64,000 nucleotides of DNA from CAVVFX01 sp963747535 (GTDB lineage Bacteria; Acidobacteriota; Terriglobia; Bryobacterales; Bryobacteraceae). The stretch is from NCBI GenBank assembly GCA_963747535.1, contig CAVVFX010000004.1, forward strand, positions 124,001 to 188,000, read 5' to 3'. Both the position numbers and the translations under genes were made by a program. Shown here piece by piece: positions 34,128 through 41,495 of the stretch (its first letter is position 1; every line of letters starts with the position of its first letter). The notes beneath the pieces are model-generated. The model did not search any database. It was not told the DNA's origin and worked only from the letters and a program-made list of their open reading frames with translations.

Positions 34128-34872
34128 TCATTTGGAAGCGATGCCACCATCGACCGGCAGATCGATGCCAGTGATGAAGCCGCTTTCGCCGGAAGCAAGG
34201 AATACGGCTGCCGATGCAATATCATCCGGCGTTTCCAAGCCGTCCCATCGGGATCATTTTTCTGAAGTATTCGGGTGCACCGTCCGGAGTTCCTTTGGAG
34301 CCAACCTGGAGCATCGGCATGTCCGTCGGTCCAGGACTGATCACGTTCGCCCGGATTCCGCGGCCGGCCAACTCGGCAGTCCAGCTCCGGACGAAAGAGG
34401 CCAAAGCGGCCTTCGTCGCCGAATACGCACCGTATCCAGGAATGCCCATCTGCCATGCGGCTGAGCCGGACAGTATGATCGATGCATTGTCCGCGAGCAG
34501 CGGCAGGGCCTTTTGCGCCGTGAAGTCCGCGCCGCGAGCGTTCAGGGCGAAATGCCTGTCAAACGTTTCAGCAGTCGATTCTGCCAGCGAAACCGGATCG
34601 ACAACGGCGGCATTTGCGAAGACGACATCGACACGCCCCTTCGCCTTTCGCACGACTTCATGAATACGGTCAAGATCATCCAGCTTCGACACATCGCCTT
34701 GAACGGCTGTGACGTTTTTCTCGATTAGCGACACCGCTGCGACTAGCTCCGCCTGTCGTCGCCCGGCGATGAATACGTAGGCCCCTTCCTGAACGAACGG
34801 CTTGGCGGTAGCCAGGCCGATCCCGCTGTTACCACCCGTGATTACTGCTACCTTCCCATCCATTGCGCTCAT
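34128..34872 (-). pseudogene. SDR oxidoreductase with C-terminal frameshift
   Basis: An SDR gene starting MSAMDGKVAVITGGNSGIGL, with ANAAVV, Ser in SGSAAWQMG and YSATK as the catalytic dyad. The frame is complete up to RKMIPMGRLG and then ends prematurely (stop near 34222), while the shifted frame continues from about 34240 as TPDDIASAAVFLASGESGFI and VDGGIASK, the normal family ending, to a stop at 34128. A single-base change near 34230-34240 therefore removes about 35 residues. It could be real inactivation or a sequencing error; the tail is well conserved, so the event is recent. It lies in the AraC-linked operon, 46 bp after the NTF2-like gene. Confidence 0.8.
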
Positions 34873-34918
34873 TTTGTTCTCCTGAATACGTGTTCCAAAA
34901 ACTGATTCAGCAATGCTT

Positions 34919-35320
34919 TCACGCCATCTCGGAGGCCCGCGCCAGTGCTTGCGTGTCGATATACTCCCGGATGTTTGTCAGTTTGCCGTTTCGAACGGTA
35001 ATGGCGAAGACCCAATGGTCCTCAAATGTCCTGTTTGTGGCTTTGATCCTCCCGGTGGCGAAGCCGATGACAAGAACCCGGTCTCCCTGCGCTATGAACT
35101 CGGGGGGCTCCGGATACGAAGTCTCCACCGTTTCGTTAGCCTTCCGAAGTAAATTCTCCAGTCCCGCGTGCCCGCGGTGCGTGCCGGCCAGCGGCCAGTC
35201 TTCGCCCGGAATGATCCACTCAATATCTTCGGCAGACAGCGCCAGCAAACCCTGCTTATCGCGGCGGCCGAGTGCCGCAAGAAAATCCTTAACACTCTCG
35301 ACATTCTTTTCGATGCTCAT
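34919..35320 (-). CDS. NTF2/SnoaL-like (limonene-epoxide-hydrolase-type) protein
   Basis: A 133-residue small cone-fold protein. VKDFLAALGRRDKQGLLALSAEDIEWIIPGEDWPLAGTHRGHAGL is the typical SnoaL opening with the conserved WIIPG segment and AGTHRG turn. The second half ends with TVRNGKLTNIREYIDTQALA, where the conserved 'i.e..D' strand sits. ATG 35320 has AAGGAG seven bases upstream. It lies between an F420-reductase-like gene and the frameshifted SDR gene in one operon. An isomerase or ligand-binding role is possible; the function is not assigned. Confidence 0.82.
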   Translation of the reverse strand: MSIEKNVESVKDFLAALGRRDKQGLLALSAEDIEWIIPGEDWPLAGTHRGHAGLENLLRKANETVETSYPEPPEFIAQGDRVLVIGFATGRIKATNRTFEDHWVFAITVRNGKLTNIREYIDTQALARASEMA

Positions 35321-35416
35321 CGTAATCTCCTTTTCCCCTTCATTAGCCCGTGGCCGATCGAATCGGACGTTTCGGAGAGCCACCCATCCCGGGCCAGGCA
35401 CACGGCGGACGGTCGA

Positions 35417-36016
35417 TCACTGCTCTTTCTTGAACAAATCCTGAAAGATGAGCGGACCCCAAGTGCGGCCGCGTGCGTGCACCAGCGCGCCACCCTCGTT
35501 GAGTTTTCCCAGCTTGACGGGTGCGAACCCGAGTTCTTTGGCCAAATCCGCCACGGGAGCAATCGCGTCCTCGTCATCACTTGACAGAAAGACGACTCGG
35601 TGGCCGCCCTCGACGATCGGATCGGTCGCCAGGGTGGCTGCACCCAGATGATTAAAACCTTTCACGAACTTAGCGCCGGTGAACGACTTCGCAACGAAGG
35701 CAGAGGAAAGGAGGCCGTCCAGCTCCTCAAGCGGAACCAACGCGTTCATCGTATCGATGATCGTCTTGCCTTTCCAACCTGGCAGGGCCTTCGCAACCTC
35801 GCGATGTTCCCCGAACGGGACTGCCAGGATGATTGTGTCGGCCTCGAGAGCAGCCCTCAGCGATTTGGCGACGACCGTGGGTCCAATTGCCCGAGCCTGC
35901 GGCGCCAACGCCTCGGGCGGCCGGCGGCTCGCGACGGTCACGTCAATGTTCTTGCGGGCAAAGGCGTGGGCGAGGCCCTGGCCTACCTTACCGAATCCTA
36001 CGATCGCATAGCTCAT
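35417..36016 (-). CDS. NADPH-dependent F420 reductase-like protein
   Basis: A 199-residue two-domain protein. The Rossmann N-terminus MSYAIVGFGKVGQGLAHAFARKNIDVTVASR is followed by ADTIILAVPFGEHREVAKAL and IIDTMNALVPLEELDG, then GAKFVKGFNHLGAATLATDP, the family's conserved middle motif. Members include F420:NADP oxidoreductases and the more general Fno/proC-like NADP-binding proteins. F420 use is not shown by this region. It starts 41 bp after the first SDR of the AraC-linked operon. Confidence 0.85.
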   Translation of the reverse strand: MSYAIVGFGKVGQGLAHAFARKNIDVTVASRRPPEALAPQARAIGPTVVAKSLRAALEADTIILAVPFGEHREVAKALPGWKGKTIIDTMNALVPLEELDGLLSSAFVAKSFTGAKFVKGFNHLGAATLATDPIVEGGHRVVFLSSDDEDAIAPVADLAKELGFAPVKLGKLNEGGALVHARGRTWGPLIFQDLFKKEQ

Positions 36017-36057
36017 AATGCTTCTCCTATCCTTGTTGATATTGATTCCCCCATCTT

Positions 36058-36792
36058 TCAGATGGCCGAGAGGCCGCCGTCGACGTTCAACTCCACCCCA
36101 TTCACGAAGCTCGAATCGTCTGAAGCAAGAAACAGTGCGACCGTTGCGATTTCTTCAGGTCGACCCATCTTTCCCCGCGGGATCAGAACTTCAAACATGT
36201 GCTTCGCCTCCGGGGTGAGAACCTGGTCCTGCATCGGTGTGGCGGTCGGCCCCGGGCCCAGCACATTCACCCGGATATTCCTGCCCTTGAGTTCGTTGAG
36301 CCACGTGCGTGCGAACGAGCGCAACGCAGCCTTGCTCGCCGCATACACGCCGTAACCAGGAAAGCCTTTCAGCGAGGCAACTGATCCGGTCATAATGATC
36401 GATCCGCCGTTGTTGAGCAGCGGCAACGCCTTCTGAACCGTAAACAGTGTTCCGCGCGCATTCAGGCCGAAGATCGCATCGAAGTGCTGCTCAGTAACCT
36501 CGCCGAGTGGGACTGCCTCGCCCCAGCCAGCGCTCGCGAACAGGACGTCGATCTTGCCCTTTTCCCGTTTGACCGTGTCGAACAGGCGGTCGAGGTCGTC
36601 GAGATTTGCCGCGTCACCGCGCACACCGGTAACGTTGCGGCCAATCAGCTTGACGGCCTCATCGAGCTGCTCCTGCCTGCGGCCTGTGATAAAAACGTAG
36701 GCACCTTCTTCGACGAACCGCATGGCGCTTGCAAGCGCCATGCCGCTCGATCCACCCGTGATGACTGCAACTTTACCTTCAAGCTTTCCCAT
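36058..36792 (-). CDS. Short-chain dehydrogenase/reductase (SDR), first operon gene
   Basis: A 244-residue classical SDR. GGSSGMA is the cofactor turn (variant of TGxxxGxG), followed by ASAGWG, Ser in MTGSVASLKG, and YAASK as the YxxxK dyad, ending LFLASDDSSFVNGVELNVDGGLSAI. It is clearly related to the frameshifted SDR downstream, so the operon contains two paralogues. It is the first gene of six on the minus strand and is divergent from the AraC regulator gene with a long inverted repeat between them. Confidence 0.92.
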   Translation of the reverse strand: MGKLEGKVAVITGGSSGMALASAMRFVEEGAYVFITGRRQEQLDEAVKLIGRNVTGVRGDAANLDDLDRLFDTVKREKGKIDVLFASAGWGEAVPLGEVTEQHFDAIFGLNARGTLFTVQKALPLLNNGGSIIMTGSVASLKGFPGYGVYAASKAALRSFARTWLNELKGRNIRVNVLGPGPTATPMQDQVLTPEAKHMFEVLIPRGKMGRPEEIATVALFLASDDSSFVNGVELNVDGGLSAI

Positions 36793-36848
36793 AATCGCTC
36801 CTTTTGCTAGTGCTCTAAAATTCCGTACAGTAGAGTAGATGTATTGGT

Positions 36849-36898
36849 TTTGGACGAGAACTGCTCAGGAGTCCTAGAATCTTGTCTGTTCGTCCAAA
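36849..36898. promoter_or_regulatory. Operator candidate: TTTGGACGA-N32-TCGTCCAAA
   Basis: A perfect 9-bp inverted repeat separated by 32 bases lies between the SDR operon (start 36792) and the AraC-type regulator. A small AGGA-g-TCCT palindrome sits in its middle. AraC-family proteins bind two half-sites, so this is a reasonable binding region. Its position also argues that the regulator starts after it (36910) and not at TTG 36844. Confidence 0.6.
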
Positions 36899-36909
36899 CT
36901 GGGAGGTTG

Positions 36910-37935
36910 GTGTTGGACCCGATAACCGATATTTTCAGAACGATGCACGTAACCGCCTTCGGCCAGCACAGGCTCGAAGCCACCGCTCCGTGGGGCTTGA
37001 TCGGGGGGAAGGACAGCGAAGAAGAAGTCAGACCTTCCAACAGAAAGGTGGCACCCACAGATTTGGCGCATTTTGCCATGCTTTCGCGCGGTAACTGCTG
37101 GCTCAGCGTCGAAGGTCTTCCGGAGCCGGTTCCCCTCACCGGTGGCGACTGCTTCTTGCTGGCCCGCGACACGCCGATCGTCATGCGCGATAGCCCGCGA
37201 ACACGCCCAAGGTCAACTTTCCGCGAGATCGCGGCTCAAGCCAACAGCAATGTCGCTTACTACGGAGGCGGCGGAGCGCCGACGACAATCGTCTGCGGCT
37301 CCTTCAGTTTCGACCGAGCCAGTCTGAAGCCCATCACGCAGCTAATGCCGGGCTTCATTCTGATTAAGGCCGATCAGGCACGCACGCTTGCTCTTCACAG
37401 CACAATGCAAGCGTTGGCGTCAGAAATGGCAGAACAGGCGCCGGGATTGGAAGTAGTCGCGACCCGGCTAGCCGAGGTTCTGTTCATCCAAATACTCCGG
37501 GCTTATATCGCGTCGGGAGTGGAATGGCGCAACAGAGGATGGCTTCGTGCGATCTTCGATCCTCAAATAGGCATCGCTCTGAATGCCATTCACAACAGCG
37601 TCAATACGCCCTGGACGGTCGAATCCCTGGCGGAGGCGGCGGGTATGTCTCGCTCCGCTTTCGCGGCACATTTTAAAGAGGTGCTCGGACAAACACCGTT
37701 GGAATACGTAACCGAGTGGCGGATGCAGAAGGCGACGCAGCTACTACAACAGCGTGACAAGAAGCTCATAGATGTTGCCCGGTCGGTCGGCTACGAGTCC
37801 GATGCTGCATTCAGTAAGGCGTTCAAGCGGGTTGTCGGAGCCAACCCGAGTGATTATTTCAGTGCCGGTGAGCGCGCTCTGTCGAAGGTCCTGCCGCGCA
37901 GCCCGCGAGTAGGGGCGGGAGCCAAAGCGGGATGA
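36910..37935 (+). CDS. AraC-family regulator with N-terminal cupin-like domain
   Basis: A 341-residue activator. Residues about 15-200 form an AraC-binding-like sensor domain (cupin_6 type: HVTAFGQHRLEATAPWGL, FAMLSRGNCWLSVEG and GGDCFLLARDTPIVM). Residues 245-330 are the double HTH: VESLAEAAGMSRSAFAAHFK and KLIDVARSVGYESDAAFSKAFKRVVGANPSDY. GTG 36910 is preferred because GGGAGG is just upstream; TTG 36844 would place the operator inside the gene. It is divergent from the six-gene oxidoreductase/esterase operon, which is its likely target. Confidence 0.9.
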   Translation: MLDPITDIFRTMHVTAFGQHRLEATAPWGLIGGKDSEEEVRPSNRKVAPTDLAHFAMLSRGNCWLSVEGLPEPVPLTGGDCFLLARDTPIVMRDSPRTRPRSTFREIAAQANSNVAYYGGGGAPTTIVCGSFSFDRASLKPITQLMPGFILIKADQARTLALHSTMQALASEMAEQAPGLEVVATRLAEVLFIQILRAYIASGVEWRNRGWLRAIFDPQIGIALNAIHNSVNTPWTVESLAEAAGMSRSAFAAHFKEVLGQTPLEYVTEWRMQKATQLLQQRDKKLIDVARSVGYESDAAFSKAFKRVVGANPSDYFSAGERALSKVLPRSPRVGAGAKAG

Positions 37936-38383
37936 GGGTGAAGGGAGAAACGCAGATTGAGCTGGTCGTCGATGATGGTTTAACGTAAATCTTGTGAACC
38001 AGCGACCGTCGCCAACTACGTGTACAGATTTTGTATAAATGGCCTGACATTCCTGCGAACGCGGTGGTTCCTGAGATCGCGGTTTCAGTAACCTAAAGAA
38101 GGCACGAGAAGGCGGAAAATCCGAGGCCGATCCCCGTTAGCGCTACCAAATGTTTTAAAACCAATAGCTTGAAAAATTACCCTACACGGTTGGCCCCAAT
38201 CTGGCAGGGCCCCGACGACATCGCCAGGGCTGGAATCGAAATCAATCTTAAAGAGTAGCCGCCGAAGAGTCCATCCAGCGTCGCCGCAGTGAAGCGGTGA
38301 AGCTGCGTCATGTATGGAGCACCGCAATTCCGGTGGTGCTTGCTAAGAAAAGCTGGGGCGGGCCGCCCACCCCAGCGTGCTCT
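37936..38383. other. Gap holding repeat copy A
   Basis: No gene is recognisable here. It contains the first, most degraded copy of the tRNA-end-containing repeat (38018-38150) and otherwise unassigned sequence between the convergent AraC and DoxX genes. Confidence 0.5.
38018..38150 (+). repeat. tRNA-3'-end repeat, copy A (degraded)
   Basis: It shares with copies B and C the TGTACA-type start, CCTGAnATTCCTGCGAAC, GCGGTTTCAGTAAC, AAGGCGGAAAAT and GTTAGCGCTACCA blocks. Its T-arm (GAGGCCGATCCCC) no longer pairs, so it is the oldest copy. It lies about 3.1 kb from copy B. Confidence 0.7.
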
Positions 38384-38803
38384 TCATATCGACCACCTGT
38401 TTGCGCGCATGGAGCGTCTTAATGCGTACGAAGCCAAGACGAACGCCATGACGAGAATCGGATCGAACCTATCCCAGGTATTGCCACCGCCATTCAGATG
38501 TGAATAGAACGCCAGTGAAAGGTCGATCGCGAGACTAGCATAAACCCACTCGGTCAATCGAGGAAAATTAGGGATCAGAAGACCCACGCCCCCAACGATG
38601 TGGGTCACGCCAATCAGAGGAATGATATAGAGCGGGTACCCGAGCTGCTGATTGGCGATCCTCCATTCGCCGGGATCGTGTAGTACATATAAGCTTCCGA
38701 AGTACACCCAAATGAAGGCGACGAGGCCGGTTATCAGCATCGCCGCTATTTGAGTTGCTCGACCTGACCGGGCGGGTTTATCTATCGTGTGTTCAGCTTT
38801 CAT
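38384..38803 (-). CDS. DoxX-like membrane protein
   Basis: A 139-residue protein with four hydrophobic segments. TQIAAMLITGLVAFIWVYFG starts TM1, YPLYIIPLIGVTHIVGGVGL TM2, WVYASLAIDLSLAFYSHL TM3 with the conserved polar loop, and PILVMAFVLASYALRR TM4. This is the DoxX-like pattern. ATG 38803 begins 17 bp after the NmrA stop, so it is co-transcribed with it. DoxX relatives are linked to quinone/thiol redox in membranes; the function is not certain. Confidence 0.82.
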   Translation of the reverse strand: MKAEHTIDKPARSGRATQIAAMLITGLVAFIWVYFGSLYVLHDPGEWRIANQQLGYPLYIIPLIGVTHIVGGVGLLIPNFPRLTEWVYASLAIDLSLAFYSHLNGGGNTWDRFDPILVMAFVLASYALRRSMRANRWSI

Positions 38804-38819
38804 ATTGCTTGCCCCGGAC

Positions 38820-39692
38820 TTACGCGTTGCCGGAGTTCTGCGCGGCCGCAAACACATCGCGTGCGGGCGTCGTACCCGCTACGTGTTCCGTACCCGTGAT
38901 TCCCAGGCTCATCCATCCCGCGTTAACACTCTCAAACATTTCCTCGGCCGGTCCCGTGTGGCCCTTGGGGATGCCGAACTGCTCGAACGCTTCCGCCCAC
39001 CCTGCACGCGGGACTGCAAAGGCTCTTACGTCGCGTTTGAGGACTTCGCCCAATTGTTCCGCCACTTCATCCGCGCTTACCATCGAACCCAACTCGATAA
39101 CGCGATGCCCTGACCACTCCGGCCCGGTCAGAAGGTTTGCCACCTCTGCGCCAATGTCGTCGGACGCGACCATTGTCGATTTTCGGTTTGTGGGATTGTA
39201 GAAGACCGGTAGTGTTCCACCCTGGGCGGCCTGCAGGCCGAAAAGAAAGTTTTCGAAAAAGCCACCTGCGCGCACAAATGCAACCGAAGATGGCAGGCTG
39301 CGAAAGCCTCGCTCCAAGAGTGACAGGGCCGTAATCATCCCCAGCCCGCTTGTTCTGTTCGCGCCCATCGAAGAGAGCGCTACCACCCGCGGCGGCACTA
39401 CCCTTGTCAGCGCTTCGACATAGTTTGCAATCACACCCTTTGCTTCTCTGAAATCGGGCGAGGGCGCCCATATAGCCGGCAACATAACGAACGCGCCCTC
39501 GACGCCTTCGAGCGCTGCCTCTATGGATGTCGCATCGTTCCAGTCTCCATCCACCAACTCCACACCTCGGTCTGCCCACTTCGCCGCTTCCTCGCGATTG
39601 CGCACCAGTGCTCGCACCTCTTTCCCCTGCTTCAGCAGATGCCGCGCGGTGGCGCCCCCAACCTTTCCAGTGATGCCCATGACTAAATACAT
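38820..39692 (-). CDS. NmrA-like NAD(P)H-binding protein
   Basis: A 290-residue atypical SDR. MYLVMGITGKVGGATARHLL is the Rossmann start, followed by VELVDGDWNDATSIEAALEG, LSSMGANRTSGLGMI and a C-terminal NmrA region (VSADEVAEQLGEVLKRDVRA). ATG 39692 is chosen because AAGGAG is eleven bases upstream; a longer frame exists. It is divergent from a TetR gene (39861), with palindromic operators in the 168-bp gap. Together with the DoxX gene it forms a two-gene cassette, the third of its style in this window. Confidence 0.88.
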   Translation of the reverse strand: MYLVMGITGKVGGATARHLLKQGKEVRALVRNREEAAKWADRGVELVDGDWNDATSIEAALEGVEGAFVMLPAIWAPSPDFREAKGVIANYVEALTRVVPPRVVALSSMGANRTSGLGMITALSLLERGFRSLPSSVAFVRAGGFFENFLFGLQAAQGGTLPVFYNPTNRKSTMVASDDIGAEVANLLTGPEWSGHRVIELGSMVSADEVAEQLGEVLKRDVRAFAVPRAGWAEAFEQFGIPKGHTGPAEEMFESVNAGWMSLGITGTEHVAGTTPARDVFAAAQNSGNA

Positions 39693-39766
39693 GCTCGTTT
39701 TCTCCTTTTGCCTCGTATTTGGCCACCCATCCAAATGAGTGACCTGACCATTGGACGCCCGCAAAA

Positions 39767-39807
39767 ACCATTGGTTGCGAAATAATCAATGGTTAATAAC
39801 CAATGGT
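39767..39807. promoter_or_regulatory. TetR operator: ACCATTGGT/ACCAATGGT and TGGTTA-A-TAACCA
   Basis: A perfect 9-bp inverted repeat (39767-39775 and 39799-39807) overlaps a second exact palindrome, TGGTTA-A-TAACCA (39790-39802). A further CCATTGG half-site lies at 39748. All are between the divergent NmrA and TetR genes, as expected for an autoregulated TetR-type repressor. Confidence 0.8.
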
Positions 39808-39860
39808 GGTAAATGATCCCGTGGTTGTGAAAAGTTTCAAAAGCGACTATCCTGATCGAA

Positions 39861-40541
39861 GTGGCATCCACATCACCAAGTCGCCGGGTAGAGCGTAAGG
39901 AACGGCTGCGGGGCGAAATCCTTGCGGCGGCCGGCAGGATGTTTGCCGAACGCGGCTACGAAGCCGTGACGCTTCGCGCGATCGCGGAAGAGATCGGCTA
40001 TACGCACGCCGTGATCTACCAGCATTTCCCTGACAAATGGCATATCCTTGCCGAGTTGAGCCGCGAGACGATCGGTCTGCTGATTCAGGACTTCGACGCG
40101 ACTGCCGCTAAACATCCCGCACCGAAGGAGCGTCTCTTTGCGACCTCACGCGGCTTCATTCAGTTCTGCACCGCCCACCCACAGCAGTTCCGTAACGTCT
40201 TCTTCGGTCCTGAGAATCGCAACGGTGTCCGCGCTGGGCAATATATTGACGACATTGGCAAGCCTTTGTTCCAACGTTTCGTACAGCTCTTTTTCGATGT
40301 TGCCAGGGATGAAGGATTGCCAGGCAGGGATGACATAGTGGTAGCCCACACCTGGTGGTACACGATCTTCGGCCTCGCCACGCTCATGGTGATCCAAGGG
40401 GTTGTGCCTGACCGGCCTGAGCAGACTCTGGTGGTCGAGCAAACCATCGCTACGCTTTGGGCGGGCGTTCAGGTTGTTCCGCGATTGCCGAAGAGGGCGG
40501 CATCCAAGCGGTCCGGCCGATCCAGCGACGCAAAGCAATAA
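39861..40541 (+). CDS. TetR/AcrR-family transcriptional regulator
   Basis: A 226-residue regulator. HTH at about 18-65 (GEILAAAGRMFAERGYEAVT, then IAEEIGYTHAVIYQHFPDKW), and a helical C-terminal domain of the WHG/TetR_C type. The start is GTG at 39861. It is divergent from the NmrA/DoxX cassette, with nested palindromes in the intergenic region. The C-terminus is basic (RLPKRAASKRSGRSSDAKQ), possibly a run-on. Confidence 0.92.
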   Translation: MASTSPSRRVERKERLRGEILAAAGRMFAERGYEAVTLRAIAEEIGYTHAVIYQHFPDKWHILAELSRETIGLLIQDFDATAAKHPAPKERLFATSRGFIQFCTAHPQQFRNVFFGPENRNGVRAGQYIDDIGKPLFQRFVQLFFDVARDEGLPGRDDIVVAHTWWYTIFGLATLMVIQGVVPDRPEQTLVVEQTIATLWAGVQVVPRLPKRAASKRSGRSSDAKQ

Positions 40542-40778
40542 CAGTTCTGTCTGATCAGGAGTCGTCGGAGGTGTGCCCGCGGCGTTTCAGGGGAAGAAAG
40601 CGGCGGTCGAAGCTGGCGTAGTGGCTCAAGAGAAACCAAGGAATGATTCTTTCTTCATTTTCTGCACCCCCGCCAAAGCTGGGAGCGCGATCACCGCCTC
40701 CCCTACTTCCGCGGCTGGAGAGTTCGGCATCGTTACGTCGGGCTGTCAACGGCTTTGCCGCGGTCGCCTGTTGGCCGG
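40542..40778. other. Gap between TetR and gene remnants
   Basis: No gene recognised. Together with 40779-41495 this forms a 950-bp non-coding zone with two gene remnants and repeat copy B. Confidence 0.4.
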
Positions 40779-40945
40779 TTAGGATCGACGCGCGAATGCG
40801 GCAGTCGGACCACCGGCAGCGTCGGCATCCCCGAGGTCCATGGCTGCGACTAGACCGCTATTCATAGTGAATACGTGGAGAACTTCGCTGTCGGACAGAA
40901 CATACCCGTGAGGGTTCCTGACGAGTTGGTGCGCCCTGACGTGAT
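40779..40945 (-). pseudogene. C-terminal fragment of a SnoaL-like gene
   Basis: The minus strand encodes YVLSDSEVLHVFTMNSGLV followed by GGPTAAFARRS, nearly the same as the C-terminus of the intact SnoaL-like protein at 28981-29376 and similar at DNA level over about 170 bp. The N-terminal half is replaced by unrelated sequence. It is a truncated duplicate left by rearrangement. Confidence 0.8.
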
Positions 40946-41116
40946 GGCCGCGGCAGGCTATCCCTGGACGGTCATTCCGCGGAACGCAAGACATACATGG
41001 CCGCGCTGGCAAGAGCGAGCGTCGAGGAAAACATCGGACCGTTCGCAGCTTTTCTTGCGAAGCTTGTCAGGGACCGACTGACCGGTTCGCCGTTGCCAGA
41101 GATTCCGGCGCCCTAG
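40946..41116 (+). pseudogene. C-terminal remnant of a Fic-domain protein
   Basis: Reading the plus strand with one frameshift gives VMAAAGYPWTVIP, then KTYMAALARASVEENIGPFA and AFLAKLVRDRL to a stop at 41116, which is the conserved end of Fic/DOC proteins downstream of the HPFxxGNGR motif. The catalytic motif is missing. It begins where the SnoaL fragment ends, so two gene ends were joined here. Confidence 0.7.
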
Positions 41117-41137
41117 CCGGCACTGAAAATCCTTGGC

Positions 41138-41326
41138 CCAATTCCGTGTACATGATTTGTACAAACGGCCTGAGATTCCTGGCGAACACGGTGGTTCCTG
41201 AGACTGCGGTTTCAGTAACTTAAAGAAAGCACGCGAAGGCGGAAAGTACGGGTTCGACCCCCGTTGGCGCTATCAAGCCATTTAGAATCAGTGGCTTGCG
41301 CGTGAATGTGCAAGGGCTCGAATCCA
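41138..41326 (+). repeat. tRNA-3'-end repeat, copy B
   Basis: About 189 bp, an estimated 85 per cent like copy C by eye. It starts with TGTACA-TGATT-TGTACA and includes GCGGTTTCAGTAACTT, a T-arm (ACGGG-TTCGACC-CCCGT, a perfect 5-bp stem) and an acceptor strand, then TTTAGAATCAG and GGCTCGAATCC. In this copy the acceptor end reads GGCGCTATCA. It marks the left border of the islet that holds AbiE. Confidence 0.8.
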
Positions 41327-41441
41327 GATCGAATTCGCGCCTAATACCTGGATTCAAGATACATCATGTGGCAGGGACGCTGCTTCGAGAATCGGGCTTC
41401 CAGCGCGACATCGCGTAGCGAAGCGTACCGGAGCGTGGCAC

Positions 41442-41459
41442 AAGTGGTTCAGACCACTT
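41442..41459. terminator. Hairpin AAGTGGT-TCAG-ACCACTT
   Basis: A perfect 7-bp stem with a 4-base loop lies 37 bp downstream of the DUF4365-gene stop codon (minus strand). There is no T-run, so it may be a weak or Rho-assisted terminator, or an RNA-stabilising hairpin. Confidence 0.4.
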
Positions 41460-41495
41460 AGGCGGGCACGCACCGCCTCAGATGCGAAACTTCAG

